DNA from: Pseudomonadota bacterium
Lineage (GTDB): Bacteria > Pseudomonadota > Gammaproteobacteria > Steroidobacterales > Steroidobacteraceae
DNA: 11,471 nt
Direction: 5' to 3'
NCBI GenBank assembly: GCA_018241455.1
Contig: JAFEDW010000044.1
Span: 1 to 11,471, forward strand
Shown piece by piece: positions 5,861 through 11,471 of this stretch (position 1 is the first letter of the stretch; each line of letters starts with the position of its first letter). The notes beneath the pieces are model-generated. The model was not told the DNA's origin. It made no database searches and worked only from the letters and a program-made list of their open reading frames with translations. A program made the translations under genes and the position numbers.

Positions 5861-7033
5861 ATGACACCGGGGCGAAGGCTGTTTTTCCGTGCGCTGGGGC
5901 CGTCGTTGCTGGCAGCGCTGGCGGTTTCCGGGGCGGTCAGCGCCGCTTCCAGCGAGCAGAGCCAGACCCAGGCGCAGCTGCGCTCCCTGAAGGAGCGCAT
6001 CGAGAAGGTCAGCCGCGATGTCAGCCGGGATGCCGTCGAGCGCGACCGGCTGTCGCGCAACCTGCGTACCGCCGAGCTGGCGGTCGCGGCCACGCGCTCC
6101 GACCTGGAAACCCTGCAGGCGCAGGAAAAGGCGCACGGCGAGCAACGCGCCACGCTCGGCGCCGAGCGCGCGCGCATCAGCGCCTCGCTCGCGGCCGAGC
6201 GCGAGAGCCTCGGCGCGCAGCTGCGCCTCGCCTATCGCATCGGCCCGCATGAACCGCTGCAGCTGCTGTTGAACCAGCGCGACCCGGCCGCGGCCCAGCG
6301 CCTGTACACCTGGTACGGCTATTTCGGCCGTGCGCGCGCCGTGCAGATCGCCGGCATCCAGCAGCAGATGCAGCGCATCGACACGCTCGACGCGGCGCTG
6401 GCGGTCGAAGAGCACGCGCTGGCGCAGTTGCGCAGCGATCGCGCGCAGCGGCTGGCGCAGCTCGAGGCCGGACGCGCGCAGCGCGCGAGCGCGCTCGACA
6501 ACCTGCAGGCCGAAGCGCGTTCGCGCGCCGCGAGCCTCGCGCGGCTGCGCGCGCAGCAGGCCAGCCTCGAGCGATTGTTGCGCGAGCTGGCGCGCGCGGC
6601 GCCGTCGCGGCCGCGTGCCGATGACAACAGCGCATTCGGCCGCCTGCGCGGGCGGCTCGACTGGCCGGTCGCCGGCCGCATCGTCGCGAACTACGGCGAC
6701 ACGCGCGCCAGCGGCGTCGACTGGGACGGCATCGTCGTCGCGACCGAGCACGCCGCGCCGGTGCACGCGATCGCCGCCGGCCGCGTGATCTACGCCGATT
6801 GGCTGCCCGGGCTGGGGCTGCTGACGATCGTCGACCATGGCGGCGGTTACCTGAGCCTGTACGGCTACAACGATCAGCTGCGCAAGTCGGTCGGCGAAAG
6901 CGTCAGCGCCGGCGATGTCATCGCCGCCGCGGGCGACACCGGAGGGCGTCCGGCGCCGCAGCTGTACTTCGAGATCCGCCGCGCGGGCAAGCCGATCGAT
7001 CCGCAACCCTGGTTCCGGCAGCGCCGGCCGTAG
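5861..7033 (+). CDS. envC: Murein hydrolase activator EnvC (degenerate LytM/M23 domain)
   Basis: EnvC is a periplasmic divisome factor, recruited by FtsEX, that activates the amidases AmiA/AmiB to split septal peptidoglycan. The 390-aa product has a signal peptide (cleavage near SAVSA, residue 28), long Arg/Glu/Ala-rich coiled coils at about 35-125 and 155-245, and a C-terminal LytM domain at about 265-388. The metal ligands of true M23 peptidases are missing: the His-x3-Asp motif is replaced by VDWDGIVV (286-293), and His-x-His by Q367-L-Y369 in QLYFEIRR. This is the pattern in E. coli EnvC, a non-catalytic activator. In E. coli gpmM lies between yibN and envC; it is absent here. The partner amidase and FtsEX are not in the window. 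Confidence 0.94.
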   Translation: MTPGRRLFFRALGPSLLAALAVSGAVSAASSEQSQTQAQLRSLKERIEKVSRDVSRDAVERDRLSRNLRTAELAVAATRSDLETLQAQEKAHGEQRATLGAERARISASLAAERESLGAQLRLAYRIGPHEPLQLLLNQRDPAAAQRLYTWYGYFGRARAVQIAGIQQQMQRIDTLDAALAVEEHALAQLRSDRAQRLAQLEAGRAQRASALDNLQAEARSRAASLARLRAQQASLERLLRELARAAPSRPRADDNSAFGRLRGRLDWPVAGRIVANYGDTRASGVDWDGIVVATEHAAPVHAIAAGRVIYADWLPGLGLLTIVDHGGGYLSLYGYNDQLRKSVGESVSAGDVIAAAGDTGGRPAPQLYFEIRRAGKPIDPQPWFRQRRP

Positions 7034-7035
7034 GG

Positions 7036-7088
7036 CTCCGCGCTCGCACTCGCGCCCACGCGGAGTGTGAACCCGGTCACAGTCCGCG
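7036..7088 (+). other. Two competing inverted repeats downstream of envC
   Basis: Starting 2 nt after the envC stop, CTCCGCG (7036-7042) can pair with CGCGGAG (7059-7065): 7 bp, 16-nt loop. The second arm is also the start of CGCGGAGTGTGA (7059-7070), which can pair with TCACAGTCCGCG (7077-7088): 11 of 12 positions pair, 6-nt loop. The two hairpins share 7059-7065 and so exclude each other. No T-run follows either stem, so a classical intrinsic terminator is not supported. The geometry recalls an attenuator, but that role is inference. Confidence 0.6.
7066..7081 (+). promoter_or_regulatory. Perfect CRP/Clp-family operator core TGTGA-N6-TCACA
   Basis: TGTGA (7066-7070) and TCACA (7077-7081) flank the 6-bp spacer ACCCGG, exactly the consensus half-sites of CRP-family regulators (CRP, Vfr, Xanthomonas Clp). 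The centre is 88 bp before the ATG of the EAL gene. If used as a class I activator site at -61.5, transcription would start near 7135, just downstream of the AT-rich stretch TTTTAAGTAAA (7119-7129). The outer flanks are GC-rich, unlike the A/T-rich flanks of the best E. coli sites, and the element is also part of a longer dyad, so it could be a hairpin instead. Confidence 0.5.
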
Positions 7089-7093
7089 CCGCG

Positions 7094-7105
7094 GGCGCCG
7101 GCGCC
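7094..7105. repeat. Tandem GGCGCC palindrome, and downstream palindromes
   Basis: GGCGCCGGCGCC is a perfect 12-bp palindrome made of two GGCGCC units. A third GGCGCC lies at 7154-7159 just before the start codon of the EAL gene, and GAACCGGTTC at 7134-7143 is another perfect 10-bp palindrome. Together with the upstream dyads most of this 128-bp gap is self-complementary. In GC-rich DNA short GC palindromes arise easily, so only the density is notable. Confidence 0.45.
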
Positions 7106-7161
7106 GAATTGGGCGCACTTTTAAGTAAAGCGCGAACCGGTTCAAGGCCCGGGGGCGCCGT

Positions 7162-9462
7162 ATGACCGATGCTTGCCTGCGGCACGACCCCATGACCCCC
7201 GATACCAGCACACCAGCAGCCAGCCACGGCGGGTCCGAATTCGAGACCTACACGCAGCTGCTGCGCGCGCTGCTGCCGCGCATGACCGGCGTGTCGATCT
7301 ACAACGCCGCGAGCGAAGTCATCTGGTCGAGCGACATGGTGAGCGAGCCGTCGCTCGCGCGGCTGGTCGGTGAATCGATGCGCAGCACCGACGCAGAACC
7401 CGGTGCGCCCGGCGTGTGCGTCACCGACGGCGAACCGATGTACATCTTCTGGTTGTGGCGCCCGAATATCGCCACGCCGTTCGCCGCCGTGCTGCTGCGC
7501 TGCAAGGCCGCGGCGAGCGGCGACCAGCCGACGCTGAAATTCGTGCACTCGCTGGTGCGCCCGGCGCTGGAAATCCTGACGCGCGAACTCGTGAGCCGCG
7601 AACACATCAGCAGCCTCAGCGGTTCGCTCGCCGAGCAGGACCAGGACCTCGACATGCTGCTGTCGGTCAGCAGCGGCGACGCCTCGGGCGAGGACGGCGG
7701 GGGCGATGAACTCAAGGCCGTGCTGCGCGCCGCGGTGGAACACATCCAGGGCGGGCTGGCGGCGATCATCATTCCGGAGAAGGGCCTGGTGCTGGTGCAC
7801 CGCGATCCGCGCCACGAGATCGAGGCGAGCCTGGTCGCGCGCGCGCACCGGCATCTCGTGTCGACCGCGCAGCTGCGCAGCGAGGCGGTCATCGTCAACC
7901 GCATGCGGCTCGGCGGCAGCGAGGAAGGCAAATCGTACCGGCTGCTGTCGTGCGCGGTGATGCGCGGCGACGGCCGCGCGATCGGCGTGCTGGCGCTGTT
8001 CCGGCCCGAGGACATGCCCGAATTCACGCCGCGCCAGGCGCGGCTGGCCGAATTGCTCGCGCGGCGCGTGGCGGCGGTCATCGCGGTCAGCTACGACGCG
8101 CTCACCGGCCTGCTCAACCGCCCGGCCTTCGAGCAGCGCGTGCACAGCACGCTCAGGCAGCAGAGCAGCGTGCAGCGCTGGTGGAGCGCGCTCGCCATCG
8201 ACACCAACCGCATGCACGTCATCAACGACAGCTACGGCATGCACGTCGGCGACAAGGTGATCGCGCAGCTCGGCGAACTGGTGCGCAAGCGCGTGCCGCC
8301 GGGAGCGATCGCCGCGCGCATTTCCGGCGACCGCTTCGCGGTGCTGTTGCCGGTCGGGCTCGACGACGCGGCGAGCTTCGCCGAGTCGCTCCGCCAGGGC
8401 GCCGAGCTGCTCGGCGCGACCATCGGCGACGGCACGCTGTCCGTGTCGATCAGCATCGGCGTCGCCGCGGTGGAACCGCGGGCGCAGGAATTCACGCACG
8501 CGTTTGCCGCGGCCGAAACCGCCTGCAAGGCTGCCAACGACCGCGGCCGCAATCGCGTCGAAGTCTTCCAGGAAGCGGACGAGAGCATCGTGCGCCGCTT
8601 CACCGACATCAACGTCATCACCGACCTGCGTTCCGCCATCGTCGATGGCCGCCTGCGCCTCAACGCACAGCTGCTGCTGCCGCTGGGACGCTCGCAGTTG
8701 CGACCGCACTTCGAGCTGTTGCTGCGCATGGTCGGCGCGGACGGCCAGACCATCGGCCCCGATCACTTCATGTCCGCCGCGCACCGCTACCAGCTGATGC
8801 CCGAGATCGACCGCTGGGTGGCCAGTGAAGCGCTGCGGCTGCTGAAGCCGCACGCCGACCTGCTGGCCGGCAATCCGGTCGCGTTCAGCATCAACTGTTC
8901 CGGCCAGTCGCTCAAGGATGGCGCGTTCACCGAATTCCTCTGCGAGCAGATCGCCGCGAGCGGCGTCAACCCGGAGGCGCTGTGCTTCGAGCTGACCGAG
9001 AGCGCCGCGATCGGCAACCTCGCGCACGCCGAGACGCTGATGCGCCGGCTGCGCAAGATGGGTTGCGGCATCGCGCTCGATGATTTCGGCACCGGCCTGA
9101 GTTCGCTCGCCTACCTGCGTTCGCTCCCGATCTCGATGCTGAAGATCGACGGCAGCTTCGTGCGCGACGTGCTCAAGGACCCGAAGGCCGAATCCACGAT
9201 CCAGGCGATCGCGCAGCTGGCGCGCGCCATGTCGCTGTGCACCGTGGCGGAATACGTCGAGACCGACGAGATCCGCAACCGCATCGCCCAGCTCGGCGTC
9301 GATTACGCCCAGGGTTTTGCGATCGGCCAGCCGGTGCCGATCGGCGACGTGCTCGAGCAGCTGCCGCTGTATGCCGCGGTCACCCACGGCACCGTGGAGA
9401 GCGTCGATCTCAGCGCGGACCATGATCTTGGCGAGGACCCGCCGACCGCGCAGGCCGTGTAG
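7162..9462 (+). CDS. GGDEF/EAL protein: degenerate cyclase domain, intact EAL phosphodiesterase
   Basis: Predicted cytoplasmic c-di-GMP phosphodiesterase of 766 aa with no membrane segment or signal peptide. Order: an N-terminal region of unknown fold (25-155), a GAF-like sensor (about 182-310), GGDEF (about 311-470) and EAL (about 480-740). The GGDEF signature is SGDRF at 388-392: the catalytic Glu is Arg and no upstream RxxD inhibitory site is seen, so cyclase activity is unlikely; it may bind GTP as a regulator. The EAL motif is E518-L-L, and the other catalytic residues are all present: N578, E610, D640 and D641 in DDFGTG, K661, E697 and Q717, with spacing that agrees with characterised EAL enzymes. 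AEGVE is changed to AEYVE. The ATG at 7162 is used; an in-frame ATG at 7192 is possible; GGGGG at 7151-7155 is the only Shine-Dalgarno-like stretch. It sits between envC and ctpA, where related genomes usually have no such gene. Confidence 0.9.
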   Translation: MTDACLRHDPMTPDTSTPAASHGGSEFETYTQLLRALLPRMTGVSIYNAASEVIWSSDMVSEPSLARLVGESMRSTDAEPGAPGVCVTDGEPMYIFWLWRPNIATPFAAVLLRCKAAASGDQPTLKFVHSLVRPALEILTRELVSREHISSLSGSLAEQDQDLDMLLSVSSGDASGEDGGGDELKAVLRAAVEHIQGGLAAIIIPEKGLVLVHRDPRHEIEASLVARAHRHLVSTAQLRSEAVIVNRMRLGGSEEGKSYRLLSCAVMRGDGRAIGVLALFRPEDMPEFTPRQARLAELLARRVAAVIAVSYDALTGLLNRPAFEQRVHSTLRQQSSVQRWWSALAIDTNRMHVINDSYGMHVGDKVIAQLGELVRKRVPPGAIAARISGDRFAVLLPVGLDDAASFAESLRQGAELLGATIGDGTLSVSISIGVAAVEPRAQEFTHAFAAAETACKAANDRGRNRVEVFQEADESIVRRFTDINVITDLRSAIVDGRLRLNAQLLLPLGRSQLRPHFELLLRMVGADGQTIGPDHFMSAAHRYQLMPEIDRWVASEALRLLKPHADLLAGNPVAFSINCSGQSLKDGAFTEFLCEQIAASGVNPEALCFELTESAAIGNLAHAETLMRRLRKMGCGIALDDFGTGLSSLAYLRSLPISMLKIDGSFVRDVLKDPKAESTIQAIAQLARAMSLCTVAEYVETDEIRNRIAQLGVDYAQGFAIGQPVPIGDVLEQLPLYAAVTHGTVESVDLSADHDLGEDPPTAQAV

Positions 9463-9465
9463 TAT
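9460..9465 (+). promoter_or_regulatory. Candidate -10 box TAGTAT of ctpA
   Basis: TAGTAT begins with the TAG stop of the EAL gene and ends 8 nt before the ctpA ATG. No Shine-Dalgarno is present in the 11-bp gap. I see no -35 at the expected distance, so translational coupling to the upstream gene is an equally good explanation. Confidence 0.3.
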
Positions 9466-9473
9466 TCGCGCGC

Positions 9474-10790
9474 ATGAGCCTGGCGCGCGGCAAGCCCGGA
9501 TGGCCCGGATGGCAATTGGGGCTGGTCCTCGGGACCGGCGCGCTGCTCGGCTTCCTGCTGGCTGCAACGCTCAATGAGCACACGACATCGGCGCCGGACG
9601 CCGGGGCGAGCGTGCGCGGCTTAAGTCTCGCCACGACCGCTGCCACCGCATCGCCCCTGCCCGCGCAAGCTGCGCGCGAGCTGGCCGAAGTGCTGCAGCG
9701 CGTAAGCGCCGGCTACGTCGATCCGGTCGACGAGCACGTGCTGATGCAACAGGCGGCGCGCGGCATGGTCGCTTCGCTCGATTCACATTCCGCGCTGCTC
9801 GATGCCGCCGACTACGCGCAACTGCGGGCCGCCACCGACGGCAGCTATGCGGGCATCGGCGTCGAGGTCGACGGCAATGCCGGGGCCTTGCGCATCGTGC
9901 GCTGCCTGCCTGCTTCGCCGGCGCTGCGCGCCGGCCTCAAGGGCGGAGACCAGATCGTGCGCATCGACGGCCGCGAGGTTGGCGCCGCGAACATCGACGC
10001 GGCCGCGGCGCAGCTGCGGGGTCCGCCCGGCAGCACGGTGCGGCTCGCCGTGCGGCGCGGCACAGGCACGAGCGCTGGCGCAAGCACCCTGGATTTCCAG
10101 CTGACGCGTTCGCAGGTCGAGCTGGCGAGCACCGCCGCCGAAACGCTGGCGCCGGGATTCGGCTACCTGCGCATCCGCGAGTTCACCAGCGCGACGCCCG
10201 CCGAGGTCGACGCGGCGATCGCGCAATTGCGCGCGCAGGCGGGCGGGAGGCTCCGGGGCCTGGTCATTGACCTGCGCGACAATCCGGGTGGCGTGCTCGA
10301 GGCGGCGGGCACGGTGGCCGACGATTTCCTCGAGCGCGGCACGATCGTCAGCGCCGATGGGCGGCTGCGCGAGGCGCGCTTCCGCATGGTGGCGACGCCC
10401 GGCGACCTGATCGACGGCGCGCCGATCGCGGTGCTGGTCAACGGCAACTCCGCCTCGGCCGCGGAAATCCTCGCCGCCGCGCTGCGCCAGAACGGCCGCG
10501 CGCTGCTGCTCGGCGCCCGCACCTACGGCAAGGGCACGGTGCAGACGCTCATGCCATTATCGGACGGCCGCGCGCTGAAGCTGACGACCGCGCGCTACTA
10601 CACGCCGGCCGGCGATTCGATCAACGGCATCGGCATCGAACCCGACCGCGTGCTGGGCAGCGCACAGCAGGCACCGGCATCGATCGACGCGACCGGCCGC
10701 GCACCGACGCTGGCGCGCCGCGACGCGCCGGTGGCGATTGCGCTGGCGGAACTTCGCGGCGCCGCGGTGCGTCCCACCCACACCTATTGA
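9474..10790 (+). CDS. ctpA: S41-family C-terminal processing peptidase
   Basis: A 438-aa, inner-membrane-anchored periplasmic protease that cleaves proteins from their C-terminus. Seen: a hydrophobic anchor at about 14-32, an S41 N-terminal helical region (66-120), a PDZ domain (about 122-200, AGIGVEVDG and ALRAGLKGGDQIVRIDG), and the catalytic core with LRDNPGG at 267-273, NSASAAEI at 325-332 and YGKGTVQ at 351-357. By spacing to B. subtilis CtpB the triad is Ser328, Lys353 and Gln357, all intact. In Pseudomonas aeruginosa a ctpA next to an envC-like gene degrades peptidoglycan hydrolases with an adaptor (LbcA); the same role is plausible here but inferred. The ATG lies 11 bp after the EAL gene stop, which suggests co-transcription. 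Confidence 0.93.
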   Translation: MSLARGKPGWPGWQLGLVLGTGALLGFLLAATLNEHTTSAPDAGASVRGLSLATTAATASPLPAQAARELAEVLQRVSAGYVDPVDEHVLMQQAARGMVASLDSHSALLDAADYAQLRAATDGSYAGIGVEVDGNAGALRIVRCLPASPALRAGLKGGDQIVRIDGREVGAANIDAAAAQLRGPPGSTVRLAVRRGTGTSAGASTLDFQLTRSQVELASTAAETLAPGFGYLRIREFTSATPAEVDAAIAQLRAQAGGRLRGLVIDLRDNPGGVLEAAGTVADDFLERGTIVSADGRLREARFRMVATPGDLIDGAPIAVLVNGNSASAAEILAAALRQNGRALLLGARTYGKGTVQTLMPLSDGRALKLTTARYYTPAGDSINGIGIEPDRVLGSAQQAPASIDATGRAPTLARRDAPVAIALAELRGAAVRPTHTY

Positions 10791-10831
10791 CGTGCCGCCA
10801 CCATCCACATGACCTGCCGCGGATATCGCCG

Positions 10832-11471
10832 ATGACCAGCGTGCAATTCCTGATCGATCTGGTCGTGCACCTCGACCGCCATCTGGTCGAGCTGCTGGCG
10901 CGCTACGACCTGTGGATCTACGCGCTGCTGTTCGCGGTGATCTTCTGTGAGACAGGCCTCGTGGTCACGCCGTTCCTGCCGGGTGACTCGCTGCTGTTCG
11001 GCACGGGCGCGCTGGCGGCCGTCGATACCAGCGGCACGCTGCACCTTGCCTGGCTGCTCGCGCTGCTCGGTGCGGCCGCGATTGCCGGCAACAGCCTCAA
11101 TTACTGGATCGGCAGGAAGGTCGGGCGCGGCGTCTTCGATGGCAAGAGCCGCCTGTTCCGGATCGAGCACCTGCTGCGCGCCGAGGATTTCTTCCTTCGC
11201 CACGGCGGTCTGGCAATCGCCCTGTCGCGCTTCATGCCGATCGTGCGCACCTTCACGCCCTTCGTCGCCGGCGCCGGGCGCATGCCGGTGGCGCGCTTCC
11301 AGTTGTTCAACGTGCTGGGCGGCGCCAGTTGGGTCACGCTGTTCTTGTGCGGCGGATTCCTGTTTGGCAATCTGCCGGTCGTGAAGCAGAACTTCGGCCT
11401 GGTGACCTTGCTGATCATCGCGGTGTCGGTGGCGCCGTTCGCGTGGATGCTGTGGCGCGAGCGCGGCGGCC
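10832..11471 (+). CDS. DedA-family inner-membrane protein (3' end cut by window edge)
   Basis: DedA proteins are polytopic inner-membrane proteins needed for membrane homeostasis; some act as proton-dependent transporters or lipid-carrier flippases. The first 213 codons are visible, close to full length for the family (about 200-220 aa). Key residues match E. coli YqjA: E40 and D52 in FCETGLVVTPFLPGDSLLFG, GNSLNYWIGRKVG at 86-98, and the two arginines R133 and R139 in SRFMPIVRTFTPFVAGAGRM. Hydrophobic segments lie at about 27-47, 70-85, 160-180 and from 190. The start at 10832 gives a family-typical N-terminus; an ATG at 10809 is in another frame and stops quickly. It follows ctpA by 41 bp, with only a weak GGAT upstream as ribosome binding site. 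Confidence 0.92.
   Translation, partial: MTSVQFLIDLVVHLDRHLVELLARYDLWIYALLFAVIFCETGLVVTPFLPGDSLLFGTGALAAVDTSGTLHLAWLLALLGAAAIAGNSLNYWIGRKVGRGVFDGKSRLFRIEHLLRAEDFFLRHGGLAIALSRFMPIVRTFTPFVAGAGRMPVARFQLFNVLGGASWVTLFLCGGFLFGNLPVVKQNFGLVTLLIIAVSVAPFAWMLWRERGG

Noticed and set aside
7059..7088. Intrinsic terminator of envC
   Set aside because: The stem is strong but is followed by GC-rich sequence, not a T-run.
6874..9567. Long minus-strand open frame of about 897 codons antisense to the EAL gene
   Set aside because: Same low-complexity Arg/Asp/Ala/His composition; the plus-strand GGDEF/EAL gene explains the region fully.

Overview
The window is a dense, chromosomal-looking stretch of GC-rich DNA (roughly two thirds GC by eye). 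It most resembles a gammaproteobacterium of the Xanthomonadales/Lysobacterales kind or a near relative. Three things point there: the block gpsA-secB-grxC-yibN facing envC-ctpA is a known gammaproteobacterial neighbourhood, TonB-like/TPR periplasmic proteins are common in that group, and TAnnnT-type -10 boxes sit close to start codons. The assignment is inference. I see no tRNA, rRNA, CRISPR array, insertion sequence or phage gene.

Left part (1-3472): a class 1B-type dihydroorotate dehydrogenase (pyrD) runs leftward off the edge. Only 26 bp separate it from the divergent tRNA methyltransferase gene trmL. trmL is followed after 12 bp by a large exported protein with TPR-like helices and two TonB-C-like modules. 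This gene meets the next, convergent operon tail-to-tail; the two stop codons overlap in a CTAG tetranucleotide.

Middle part (3469-5792, minus strand): yibN (membrane-anchored rhodanese), grxC (glutaredoxin 3 with a CGYC active site), secB (export chaperone) and gpsA (glycerol-3-phosphate dehydrogenase) form an operon transcribed leftward. Divergent from it, across 68 bp, starts envC.

Right part (5861-11471, plus strand): envC (amidase activator with a degenerate LytM domain), a 128-bp intergenic region with rich dyad structure, a large cytoplasmic degenerate-GGDEF/intact-EAL protein, ctpA (S41 C-terminal processing protease) and a DedA-family membrane protein that runs off the edge. EnvC and CtpA are expected to act on septal peptidoglycan and its hydrolases. 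The EAL protein is predicted to be a c-di-GMP phosphodiesterase placed in the middle of that cell-division cluster. The gap before it carries a perfect TGTGA-N6-TCACA CRP-family half-site pair, embedded in a longer 12-bp dyad with competing hairpins. That gap is the most interesting non-coding element here.

Most genes are recognisable housekeeping genes. The points worth a second look are the envC/EAL-gene intergenic element, the predicted phosphodiesterase inside an envC-ctpA cluster, recurring -10-like boxes 6-9 nt before start codons without a Shine-Dalgarno, the double TonB-C-like protein, and the CGYC glutaredoxin.
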